Below the pieces are notes generated by a model. It was given only the letters and a program-made list of their open reading frames with translations, was not told the origin of the DNA and made no database searches. Both the position numbers and the translations under genes were made by a program. 64,000 nt of DNA from Patella vulgata (taxonomy: Eukaryota; Mollusca; Gastropoda; Patellidae): the NCBI RefSeq assembly GCF_932274485.2, contig NC_065882.2, forward strand, positions 27,608,890 to 27,672,889, in the 5' to 3' direction. Each line of letters starts with the position of its first letter. Position 1 is the first letter of the stretch. Shown one piece after another: positions 13,610 to 24,640 of the stretch.

Positions 13610-16600
13610 AATTCATGCCAGAATTATACAAGTGAATGATATAAACTTATTTCAATATTGTGTACCTGACCTGAAATAAATGTATTTGGCAACCCGTATT
13701 AATAGTATTAAATACGCCGGAGTCTTTGATGTTTATAAATTGGGATGGGTATTTTAAGGATTTATTAATTAGAAATATAATATTTTTTGGAATGGAATAT
13801 CAAATATACCATAAGACACAGAAGAGACATACTGTCGAAATGAACAATGCGATTTTATAAACATTAAAATTGAGTGAAAAGCGGATATTGTTGCTCTTGT
13901 ACAATAGTTTAAATACGTAATCAATATCTGATTCCATAATTAATACAATTATGTTTCCTAATAAATATACCTGTAACTGTCGCCCATTCATTAGCGGTAA
14001 CTTTGATGTAAAATATTAACTCTCATAATCTAATTAATTTTTCACCTTTTAAAATCATTACTACATTAAACATTCTGTTTTGTTTTTGTTACACTCGATG
14101 CTACAATTATTATTTTCAAACCTTTCAATAATCTACTGCGAGGTAAGTATGCTTACCCTTTCCAGAACACCTGGTACCACTCTTCAATGGGTTCATCTGT
14201 GAGAAGGATTTTGTAACTATGGATATTGTATTTGTTTTGACATTCATGTTGTTGGCACTTTATGAGCGATTTCACTTTTTTTGTCATATTAGAAATCGCT
14301 GTCATTCAGATTTTAGTCTGTTTCAGCGTACAATATTTAAAGAAAATCCACTTACAGATAAAACCCAATTTAGCGATATAACTGATTTTATGTCGACCTA
14401 AAATAAAGGCTCTTCCCATTACCCCCGCCCTGTACTTTTTAATTCAATATACGTGTAAACATACCATACCAGATTCTAAATCGCCTGTGTTGTTGTATTC
14501 GTGTAATGTTTGTTTTATGTTTTGAAGGAGAAGGGGTGGGGTGGTTATATATTGGGAAACTATGAATATTGGAAGAGTAATTTTCACCAACCAAAATAAT
14601 AGCATACATTGGTTGCAATTCAACTATATTAATTTATTCGATATTCGTTGCAGTTGACAGAGTGGACGTAATAATATGCGTTCTATTTTCCGATCAAATT
14701 TGCATTTTTCTAGATAGAGCAAGATACGGAATTTTATTTGGATTAACGGCACTTTTGATCTACATAATCGTATTAACAGACATCATCATGTTAATTCCTA
14801 ATAGTTTAGGATTATTGATCATAATTTACTTATTTCAGGATTATAGTATATTTTAATTGCTCTTTATGTGACTATTCAAAATGGACGTATTCTCATAACG
14901 AGCCTTGTTAAATTTACATCAAGATCAAAATCACCGCCATAATTCATAATCTATTTAAATTGCACGATCCTATATAATAAGTAACGAAAAAACATTGTGT
15001 CACATATTTGATCATAATCCGTATAAGATCGTCTACTGATTCACTAATATTGGCGCCATTTTATTCCTATCGGTACATCACAGGGATTAAAATAGTTTGA
15101 ATGAACGAACGTTTTCCTTTCATATCCTTATTTTTTTTTAACAATACATTTATGAGATTTTAAGATGTGATAGGATTTTATGACCACAGACTACAATCAT
15201 TACATTAGTAACAGTAAGCAAGCCATGCCCCGTGTACGACACCGACGCTATATATCCATTGATGAACTTGCTCATTTCATTATAGAAAAAAACAATTGGA
15301 GATAAAGTTTTCTTTTTATTATAATATCATTTCATAATGGGGATTAAGAGCGTCTGCTGATCACTTGATTAACTATAATTGGCGCCATGTTAATACCATT
15401 TTTGGGAATTCTTTAGATTTTGAATACATAAAATGTATTAAGAAGGATCGAAATTAGATTTTAATTTTAAAAAATAATAAAAAAAATAAAAAGATTTAAT
15501 CTACGGGAAGTAACTGGAAGACTTCGATATTGATATTTGATATTGTCCGAAAAATAGAAATGTAGAATATTTGATGGAGTTGTTAAAATTAAAAATAGAA
15601 AGGTACAGATTGATGAAGTAGCTAAAATTAAAAATAGAAAGGTGCAGTATTCTATGAAGTAGCTGAAATTAAAATATTCAAGACGAAATGTGTATATTTA
15701 TAGATCTGTGTGGATGTCTGGTGTCCTATACAGAGCAACGTTACTGTTTATTATTAAAATAATATCAACACTGATTTATCAAATATTGTCTCAAATAGAC
15801 ACATTATATTGGAAAATATTAGCGCTTACTGAAAAAACATTTTCTATAATTTAGGTTCTGTCTACGATTTTTGGTACAAATATTGGTGTATATTTCAACC
15901 AATATTAGCTCGACAGATATTAACTTGAATGAAAACGTCAGACCGTTGTTGACTGATCAACATTATATTATCCAAATAATTTTTGATCTTGGCCCGGGGC
16001 GCGGATTGGTGTTCTTCATAAAGCTAGTGAGGTGAACACAAAGTTCTTAACTGACGTAGAACAAAAGTAAATTAGCACGGAGCTTGAATGCCCTTGTATT
16101 GGACAACGAGTTCACTACAAACGCATTGTGGGGAGTAACTATTGTATTATGAAAAATCCTTGTTTCAATATTGAGTTAGAAGCTAGAACGATTAAAAGCT
16201 TTGTGCCATGGGCAGAAATTATCGAAATATTTGACCGAACAATTACTAAGCATTGTACTAGAAATGAGCTTATTAAGAGGACCAACGCGACGCCATTACG
16301 ATAATGACATTATTCAACTGAATTCCACCAGGGCATGTTTCATAAACCATTACCTTTATTTGTATCCCCGAATGTTTTAAATGTTTTCAAGAAATTGAGA
16401 CAGCCGTCTTTTTTAGCATTTGGGTAGGTCAATATCCCATAGGTAGTGATGATTATAGACTCGAACATGTTTACCACACAAATTACTAGTGACAATATGA
16501 GTGAAATCAACCACTGAATAACGTTTCTGCATGAAGTAAATTTCGAATCCCTAACATTATAGAAGTAATTGACGCCTTTTTAAAAAAATAAAAAATAAAT

Positions 16601-17480
16601 ATCAATCACTTTTATACTTGAAATTAAACTTTCAGTTGAACCCCACCCACCCCACCACACCCCCGTCTTCGAAAAAAAGAGAACGTATTAAGGAAAATAC
16701 GTAGATTATGCTTTCCGTACACACACTACTTCGTACTTGAGAGTCATCCGTCACGCGAAAGATCTCCATTACAACGATTGCTTTATATCTAGATGCAAGT
16801 GCTCGGAATTGTCTAATTGCAATGGTTCCTGGATTAATATATTTCCACCCACACCATGACAAAATACTTTAACTGATTTAAAAAAAATAATTTTAGCCAT
16901 GTTTCAATTTTCTAAAACTTACATTATTCATTACGTACACAATTTTTGAAAAGAATATTAATAGATTTGCGCATTTTCATGATTTCTAACACCAACGTTT
17001 TAATCTTGACACGTGCCTTGGAGGGATAAGGGATTATCGACTCATTATTACAATGTAAAGATATCAAGATGAGCAATAAAACTTTACAATATTCCGTTTA
17101 TGTCTAATTATACCGAGCGAGATGTTTTTGTATTGTTTCAATAAATTTGTACGTGACACTAGAACGAGATCCTGGTGCTCGAGGCTTATAACACACCTGA
17201 AGGTAAAGTCTTTCCATTCTACCATACAACCATACCTGTATATCTCAATCCATGCTTGTGTGACATCCACTTATAATGTAAACAAAAGTTTGAAGTATAT
17301 ATTATTTGAAAGGTGTCTAGAATTTATTTATGTTGTTCTTAAATCAAGAGGTATAGTTTAGCCTGTATTGTGTGTTACAACGTACTGATATTTCTTTTGC
17401 TATAAACATGTAACTGCGTTTCTACAACTTTAATAACCCGGAGTAAATACTGATATTTATTGGATCGAACTTATTAGATA
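13610..17480. other. AT-rich intergenic DNA with one short tandem repeat
   Basis: No gene or large element seen. Contains a three-copy tandem repeat (15550-15670) and a ~60-bp duplicated segment (about 15015-15070 and 15345-15400) ending in GGCGCCAT. Remaining open frames are short and unremarkable. Confidence 0.4.
15550..15670. repeat. ~40-bp tandem repeat, three copies
   Basis: Units begin AAAAATAGAAAGGTRCAG and end GAAGTAGCTRAAATT; the first unit is the most diverged. AT-rich minisatellite in intergenic DNA. Confidence 0.6.
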
Positions 17481-17489
17481 AAGTCACAT

Positions 17490-18050
17490 AGGTATTTTGA
17501 ATCTACACAAGGGTCCAGGCAGCCAGACAGGCTTAGAGAGGGGTATGCAACCCGTACACTTAGGCTACTGGGTATTTTATTCCAGAATTTTGGACCGGCT
17601 ACGCTAAAAGACCTGTTAGCAAAAGATTTATGTTTTGTTTTGGAAATATAAGATCGATTTGGGTTGGAAGTCAGAGGGAAATACTATTCAAACACTTAAA
17701 CAGTATAATTTTATATTCAGCACGGACATGTATTGGGAGAAATGTAATTGTTCAGAGTTCATATGAATTGGAAAAAAATTTGGCTTGTCCAAGAATCATT
17801 TTAGCAGTGAAGAGAACCGATGACAGCTTTTCGCAAATTCCCTAAATGATTATTACAATAGTCTAAATGTGAAAAATAACAGCATTGGCTAATTTTAACC
17901 GTGTTGGTCCGCCTAACAGCCTCCCACTTCCCTTATATTCAACAACGACAAAATTGCAAATATGGAATTTTTATCCACGATAACTCCAAGGATTTTGACA
18001 GATTTCGGTCTCTGCATAAATACATAGATAATGTTGCTATAACGTCATAA
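17490..18050 (-). mobile_element. LINE remnant: C-terminal part of a non-LTR reverse transcriptase
   Basis: Minus-strand translation gives patches typical of the C-terminal region of CR1/L2/Jockey-type reverse transcriptases: KILGVIVDKN (the 'hLGv.lD' box), LDYCNN-like sequence, and KSFANRSFSVAGPKFWNKIP, equivalent to the common 'RSFS.A.P.LWN.LP' ending. The frame is interrupted by several stops and shifts, so this is an old, 5'-truncated copy. Confidence 0.65.
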
Positions 18051-18059
18051 TGGTTACCG

Positions 18060-18655
18060 CAATCATGTCAGAATTCACATACTGAAAACAACTGTCTGAG
18101 TTTCTATTTATTTATATGCGTTCAATGTGTAGGATGTTATGTTTTTTTATTGTATTAAATGGAAATATATTTTCGCAAGAGTTCTTTCTAAACATAAAAA
18201 ACCCCATTAAAATAGCAACGCTGGGTCATCATAATACAAATTTTTCTGTCGCTAAAGGACGTATGCGACATTATTTTCGGTATATAGTAGCATCCGCAGT
18301 TTGGCAATGAGGAGTTCGGATTAGACTGGATTTGGGGTGTGGTAGGGCGAGATGTTGAATAAGTAGAACAGCTTCGTTCTGGACAGTAGGCCCGCAAAAT
18401 CTCCACTATTTCTAAACTGTGCTCGATATCCATTGAACAATCCTTCTGAGTTCTCATAACTTCAACCAAAATCTACCGCCATTTACCGATTTCGTAAGTC
18501 AAAAAATAAACGAGGAGATGCAAATTGAACTTTAAAACGACTCTACAAGTACAATAAAACCAGTTGATCAGCGTTCATAAAACGTTGACGAACGAAAGTG
18601 ACCACACGGAAGGTAGCGTTAGCTCACCCCAATTGAGTCCACATAAAAAATATGA
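18060..18655. other. Short intergenic stretch, no gene supported
   Basis: Holds a 93-codon minus-strand open frame (18188-18469) with several cysteines but no signal peptide, no recognised domain and no splice context. I see nothing else. Confidence 0.3.
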
Positions 18656-18672
18656 CAAAGAGAAGAAAGCAT

Positions 18673-18678
18673 TTTATT
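18673..18678 (-). terminator. Poly(A) signal of the astakine-like gene
   Basis: AATAAA on the minus strand 14 bp after the stop codon, implying a very short 3' UTR. Confidence 0.6.
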
Positions 18679-18691
18679 GTTTACGAAAGCT

Positions 18692-19551
18692 TCAAACAGC
18701 CGGTTTACATTTACCAAATCTCTCTGGTGGATAATGAATGGGATTAAGTTCATTGGAAGGTGAACATTTCAATCCGGGTCCGCAAGGACATAAACCATAG
18801 TAGTTGGGTGTGGTCGGATCATACTTCAATCTTAGCTCACACCATGGTGCCGATTCTATCTTGTAAGGTAAACAGTATTTGACGTAAACTGGGAAATCTA
18901 TCTGACGTTTACCTAAAGCTGGTGTGATAGAACAACACAACACATTTGTATTGTTACAATCAACATTTGTACGACAATGTTCCCAGCTGGTAGGATGCCA
19001 CGAGTTGTCTCCCTAAAATATACATAATTAAATCGGTTCAAGAAATGTAAAACCCATGATGATGATAAGAGCTTGAACAATATATGCTTTTGTTGTACAC
19101 TTTCTAATGTAGATTTAAACCTTATTGTCGGAAGGCGTGTACAAAACCATTTGGGGGGGTGGGTGGCCGAATAGTTAACGCGTGCGCGATTCATAATCAG
19201 GTCTGCCATTGAGTCAAATGGCGTGGTTTCGATTCCCCGCTTGTACGTTGCAAGGCGTAGGGTCGCCTGTCCATCCTCGTGCGTTAACTCCGGGTCCTCC
19301 CACTGATAAAGACCCCTACGCACAAGCGAAATATTGAAATAAAATTGAATCATATAGTCCCGATATGAATTTGTTTGTGTCGGGCGGACGTTAAACCCCA
19401 TTATTCTTTCAACTCCATTTTCATCATAACGTTTAAAAATCATGTCCGGTATCTCAATAATGATTTTAACGTGTTTAAGACAAGAAAAATAGACATTTAC
19501 CTCTACGGTGACGAACCAAACAGTCAAAATAGAGGCTATAAAATATAACAT
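18692..19551 (-). CDS. Astakine/prokineticin-like secreted ten-cysteine peptide (two exons)
   Basis: Exon 1 is 19551-19501 and encodes MLYFIASILTVWFVTVE, a hydrophobic signal peptide, ending at a GAG|GTAAAT donor. Exon 2 is 19012-18692, after a TATTTTAG acceptor, and encodes the mature peptide starting GDNSWHPTSWEHC. Both junctions are phase 0; total 123 residues. The mature part has exactly ten cysteines spaced C-x5-C-x6-CC-x19-C-x10-C-x16-CPC-x5-C-x18-C, the five-disulfide colipase-like fold of prokineticins and invertebrate astakines (haematopoietic cytokines). The vertebrate AVITGA start is absent, as in astakines. The intron (19500-19013) contains a SINE. The ATG at 19551 is chosen because it begins the signal peptide. 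Family call rests on cysteine pattern and length; a Dickkopf- or colipase-type peptide is the alternative. Confidence 0.8.
19159..19405 (+). repeat. tRNA-derived SINE family 2 (inside the astakine-like intron)
   Basis: The head has an A-box-like TGGCCGAATAGTTAACGCG and a strong B box (GGTTTCGATTCCCCG). The body runs to a tail GGCGGACGTTAAACCCCATT. It lies in the intron on the strand opposite to the gene. A reverse copy lies at 38394-38640. Confidence 0.75.
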
Positions 19552-20129
19552 TTTAGTAGGTGCATATATTATCACTGACTATAATGCGACAAACCTGTCA
19601 CGTTTTATTTTTCCTTATCTTAATTCGACCTACTTATTTTTAAAATCTCCAGCCTATAAACTTGTGACACATCACACTACAAAATTTTTGTTTGTCCACA
19701 ATTTTTAAGGGGCTGGGGTGGGGAGTTTATTGTTGGTCTAACGCTCGCACCCTTAAAATTAGGAACTTCTTTTATTAGTGAGCCAACACCTTACCCAGTG
19801 GCTCCCAAACGACATTTGGACACTACTTTTTTGACTTCTTAGTGTGTGTGAAAATCACTATAGCCAGGCAGCTTTGGAGCAATAAATACAACCTACTACC
19901 CTTGCTCTTCATAAAAGCGCAAGAAATACTTTCTACTACGCTAGCTCTTCATTTTGGATAAGCACCATACTACCTCCAAATATGGTATTGCAAGCATTAT
20001 TCTCGGCGGGAATATTGAAGATCTAAGAGATGGCCACCATAATAAATTTGGAGGAAGTAGTGCCTTTCTAGATGATATAACATGTAGGTTTGGCAATACT
20101 CTAACTTTAAAACTACATGTAGTTTGAGC

Positions 20130-22017
20130 TTGTCAAATACCAGTGATCCTCACATGAGTCCAGATTTACTCTGGATTTCATCGATAGGCGTGATCGCGTT
20201 TGGGAGGTGTAAATGAGCGTCATGCTAACGTTAACGTCAGACAGCATGACAGATTCGGGCGTGGGACTGTTATGGTGTGGGGAGGAATCACCATGACTGG
20301 CAGAACTATGGTGGCTGAAAGCGTCCATTTAGATCGGCGTGTTTCTAGATACAACGCGAGAGTCACCGTTAAGCCAGCACGACCTTATCGGCGACCCGCG
20401 ACTTTCACAAAACGAGAGTCGCCGTTAAGCCACGCGCCGAAAATGTCGCCGAAAAAATCGGCGCTTTTTTCGGCGCCTTTTTCGGCGACTTGCTTAACGG
20501 CGACTCTCGCCTCGGATGTTTATAGTTAGTTACACGCGCAATGGCTACATTTTACGCACACAGATCACCGAATATTTCTACGCTGTCACCCACCAATGTA
20601 GGGCGAAAGTTATTTTTAGTCTTTCTCTCCCTTTCCCTTTTCCCCCTTTTGCATGGCGATTTTTGGTGTAGAATCGAAGAAAGGGGGTTGAAAATACATT
20701 TTCTGCCAGGTTTTGGTGAATATTCATGATTTTGAGAGGTCGGCTAGGTTGAAATGTAGGGCCGAAAATGGCATGTTTACATGTCCCTACTTCCAGCTTG
20801 TGTATTTCAAGTTTTTCATGGTAAACCCCATACATGCTTTTTTGCAAGAATTTGCCACATGTTGCTCCATCTGTGGCAGAAAGCGTTCTACCCAACGAAA
20901 CTTTAAGAAAAAGTTAGAGCCGGTCTAAGATACGAGAATTAACATTAAATCTATGGGGAAATATTTAGTGATATAAAAACGTGTACATTTTAAATCTAAT
21001 TCCAGTGTAACTAAACAGGTTTTGATACACATGTCTGTAACACTCATAAATTTTAATTTGCCCTAGTGTCACTGAAAAAGTTGATATAGCTCGACAGCCC
21101 AAACTCATCCAAAATCTCCTCCATTCTGATTTTATATATACAAGTAAAATGTAGCCATTGCGCATGTAACTAACTATAAACTTCCGAGGCGAGAGTCGCC
21201 GTTAAGCAAGTCGCCAAAAAAGGCGCCGAAAAAGGGGCCGATTTTTTCGGCGCGTGGCTTAACGGCAACTCTCGTGTTGTGAAAGTCGCGGGTCGCCGAT
21301 AAGGTAGTACGACGAAAAAGTCGCCGATCGGCGCTTTTGTCGTCGTGTTGGCTTAGCGGCGACTCTCGCGTTGTATCTAGAAACACGCCGATCTAAATGG
21401 ACGCTTTCAGCCACCATACAGAACGGACTTGTATAATGTTCAATGAAGGGTCACTGGTGTGTACTACCGTGACCACATTATGGCACCGATAGTTCTGCCC
21501 TTTGCTCAACGTGCACGTCGACGTTTCATCTTTCAAGATGATAATGCCCGTGTCCACCGCGCTCGGTGTCGTGAATGACTACCTCCAGCGTCACCATATT
21601 ATGCCTTGGCCAGCCATGAGTCCTGACCACGACAGACGTGTTAGTCGACGTCGACGTCAACCGACAACACTGCAAAAATTGGCCGTGGCACTGCAAGAGG
21701 AGTGGGTCAGATTGCCCCAAATCCTGATTGGACGGCTGATTAGGAACATGCCACGACGAATTGCTCAATGTTTGAGGATTGGTGGAGCAATTACTCATTA
21801 TTAAGACAAAAATCAAAAACGTCCATTTTCACTTTTCACGGTGTATCTCTTTGCGAGTGAAATGGGGCCGTCAGATAAGTCTCCCATATGAACCGTTTAT
21901 GTTCATATGTAGGCAATTGGTCTGTTATTAACATACACTGGTTACCTATAATAAAAACAGCAGTGCATTTCCGCAGGTTTGTATTGTTTCTGAATATCCC
22001 CTACACTTTTTGAAGAG
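20130..22017 (+). mobile_element. Tc1-like transposon family A, copy 2, 5'-truncated and interrupted
   Basis: Transposase similarity begins near the first catalytic region (HESRFTLDFIDRRDRVW, 20150s), continues to VMVWGGITMTGRT, is interrupted at 20307-21418 by a foldback element, resumes (RARRRFIFQDDNARVHRAR) and ends with the family C-terminus and a terminal repeat ending TGAAGAG at 22017, followed by TA. The segment around the third catalytic residue is deleted and stops are present, so it is inactive. The 5' third is missing. Confidence 0.85.
20307..21418. mobile_element. GC-rich foldback element with 6-bp target duplication, nested in Tc1
   Basis: Inverted arms 20307-20555 and 21144-21418 begin TATGGTGGCTGAAAGCGTCC and are identical over about the first 50 bp; the left arm lacks about 30 bp present in the right. 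The direct repeat CAGAAC (20301-20306 and 21419-21424) flanks it and is a likely 6-bp target duplication. Each arm contains smaller alternating palindromes built from GAGAGTCGCCGTTAAGC and TCGGCG/CGCCGA blocks. The core (20556-21143) is AT-richer and has an 86-codon minus-strand frame (first ATG near 20837, stop at 20578) that I do not recognise. Superfamily unknown. Confidence 0.75.
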
Positions 22018-22019
22018 TA

Positions 22020-24600
22020 TATATATCAGAAACTACATTCGTGGCTTCGAAATGTGGATAATAAGTTTTCGATTGATTATATAGTCTACTGTTTTAAAAC
22101 ACAATAAAATAATCACAGCAGTTTTATGGAAGGAAACTACTGTAATTTAATCTGGACTAGGGTTCTACAATAAGTCGTTTTCAGACATAATACTGATACA
22201 GGTGTTGATTGTTGTCGTAGTTTATTACCATTTTAACGTCCAATACATTGGCTATTATGGACATGTTGATTTAATCACAATTATTTACATATAAAGGAGG
22301 CATAAAAAGGGTAAAATCATAAAAACATTCTTGTATGTAAAAATGTGACTTTAAAACTCGGTTATAAGCTATGGATATTTATTAATTATTTTACAGTTTA
22401 TAATTATCATGATACTGTACCACAGTAGAATTTCAGTTGAGTAAAATCAATAAATTATGTATCAATTAAAAGTAATATATAAAATTATTTAGGAAATAGT
22501 TATAAAGATATTTGGAAATAATAAATGTAATGGATAAATATCAGTTATAATCATCTATTTCTGGATTAACTGGTCGTAGAATTCTTTATTACTGTCCATT
22601 AAATTTCTGTTGCTGGAAAGTCAATTTCATTATCCGCTAGCAAATAGACTGATTGGTTATTGGCTCAATTTTAAATTTAATGTACTTCATAGATGAAACT
22701 GAAGATAGTGGGACATTATTGTCTGTACACAAAACTTGATAAAGACAAAAGATAACTGTAGAATTTCCTACAGAAAACACTATAAAAAATCTATAGAAAA
22801 CTATACAGAAACTTTACCATAAATCTGTAGGAAAAACTATAGGTTCTGCATTACAGTAACGGGAGAATGATTGGGGCCGCTCTGTAGAAAACTATATAAT
22901 TTCAACCTATAGAAAATGAGATTGACCGCAACTCTAGAATTTTAGGACTGTTTGCTAAGGGCATACTTCGACTAAGAGCCGACAAATGCCATCGTTAGCC
23001 GATAACGGGGCTCAACAACTTCGTTAAATACTGTAACAATATGGTGACTGAAACAATATTGTTATCTTTACAAATTATTGATTATAAATTCATAATCAAG
23101 AAATTTAGCAAGTAATGCAGGTTATTTTGATACGTTAACTGAGCTATAGATTAAAGATACATTATGGGAGATTCCTTAACGAGTTGGCAGTTCTCACTAT
23201 AATAGTTAAAAACTAGATAATGTAAAGGCAATTTGCTGAAAATTTCATTCAAATTGATCCACTAAGAACCGAGAAAAAAGCGTTTGAAATTTTCGCCTAG
23301 GTTCGATAATTATTACTAAAGTCAGTACGATAAACAGCATAGTCTCGATTATCCATTTAATCGTTAAATCGCGAAGGAAAGTTATGCAGTAAATCGGCTG
23401 ATAATCCACTAAAGATCGCAGGCTAGCGATGCCATCTAGAGTTGATTATGGGCTGGAGAGGTTAATTAATGTCTAATTAATAATTTAGATAACATTTCAG
23501 GCCTAAAGAAAGACCTGCGATAGACAGATTTAGCTCTTGCATAATGTATGTTTAATACACATGTTGGTCATTTACATGTTTCTATGTTATAAAATGTATA
23601 TCATATCTGTTAACAAAGTTAGGTAATAATCCTTGCCAGTATGCAGGGTATGGTGAAATATAGCTGTTGTCAGTCTATGACGTAAATCAATTAGGGGTAG
23701 GCACCTATAAAAGAGAGAGCTTAGGGCTCGAATGATAAGACACCAGACAACCATTGTTTCTGAGAAAGCCAGTATGTAGAGGTTTCCATCAGCTAACTCG
23801 CTCTGGTGTTTGGAGGGGTTTGAGAGAAAGACGTGTAATTTTAAATATTATAATGTAGACTATTGCTTAACTGATGTAACATAAAAACGTTCAGATAAAC
23901 TATTGTTGTTCCTGCTACATATTTGTTACATATTCGATTTCGAAATCGTGAGAAAACACTGTCAGGCCAAAACTAAAAGATATGTAGCCGGACGGATAGT
24001 GCTACAATACAACGGCAAGTTAGCGACATGTTAAAGTTAACGGGGCTTCCAGCGACAGACTTTCTCTCCGTTAAAGTCTCTACGATCCGATTACTCCATG
24101 TTAACGAGTCGTTATAAATTAACAAAGCTTTAAACAACCCCAGGTTAATATCTGTTGTTAAATTTAATGTTCTAACTGCTGACCAGGCAACACTATGGCG
24201 TCGGTTATTTTTAAGGTGTGCGGATACAACAAAGTCAATATTGGTGAGTTTGGGCTGATGTTCTCTGATTGATGTGGTTTTCTGTTGGTCGGCATATCCT
24301 TTCGCATAGAGGTACTGATGGCCGAGATTTACCATTTGCATTGATGACGTCTTTGATTAGGGTACCTATGTAGAAACTGGTGTCTTTTTCAGTTGGCTTG
24401 GGGAGTTTGAGGATTTGATATGATAGCTTGTTGTCCATGTGAATGGAGATGCGAATTTGTGATGATTTACAATAATATTTGCATTTTCAATAAAATTGTA
24501 TACGGCTAAACGATTCAGATATTGAAACAAAAAAATACTTAATAGATCTAACGTATTCTTTAAAACATTTTGAGAACCTGCTGATAAGTGGTAAATGAAA
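22020..24600. other. Intergenic DNA between Tc1 copy 2 and the methyltransferase 3' end
   Basis: No gene firmly supported. About 22750-22920 is rich in CTATAGAAAA/CTGTAG motifs and may be a decayed MITE. A TATAAAAG box lies at 23706-23713. A minus-strand open stretch (23973-24438) begins MDNKLSYQILKLPKPTEKD but matches nothing I know. Confidence 0.35.
23679..23740 (+). promoter_or_regulatory. Possible orphan TATA promoter with CRE-like site
   Basis: TGACGTAA (about 23680-23687), a half-CRE/ATF-like site, is followed by TATAAAAG at 23706-23713 and an A-rich start region near 23736. No downstream coding exon could be recognised, so this may be chance or part of a transposon. Confidence 0.25.
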
Positions 24601-24640
24601 CAACCACTATACAATAGAGAACATGCACATTTTTCCGATG

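Noticed and set aside
18188-18469. 93-codon cysteine-containing minus-strand frame
   Set aside because: No signal peptide, domain or splice context; adjacent to a decayed LINE.
23973-24438. Minus-strand frames downstream of the methyltransferase as an extra exon
   Set aside because: The methyltransferase already ends at 24641 with the normal family C-terminus; no splice sites link these frames.
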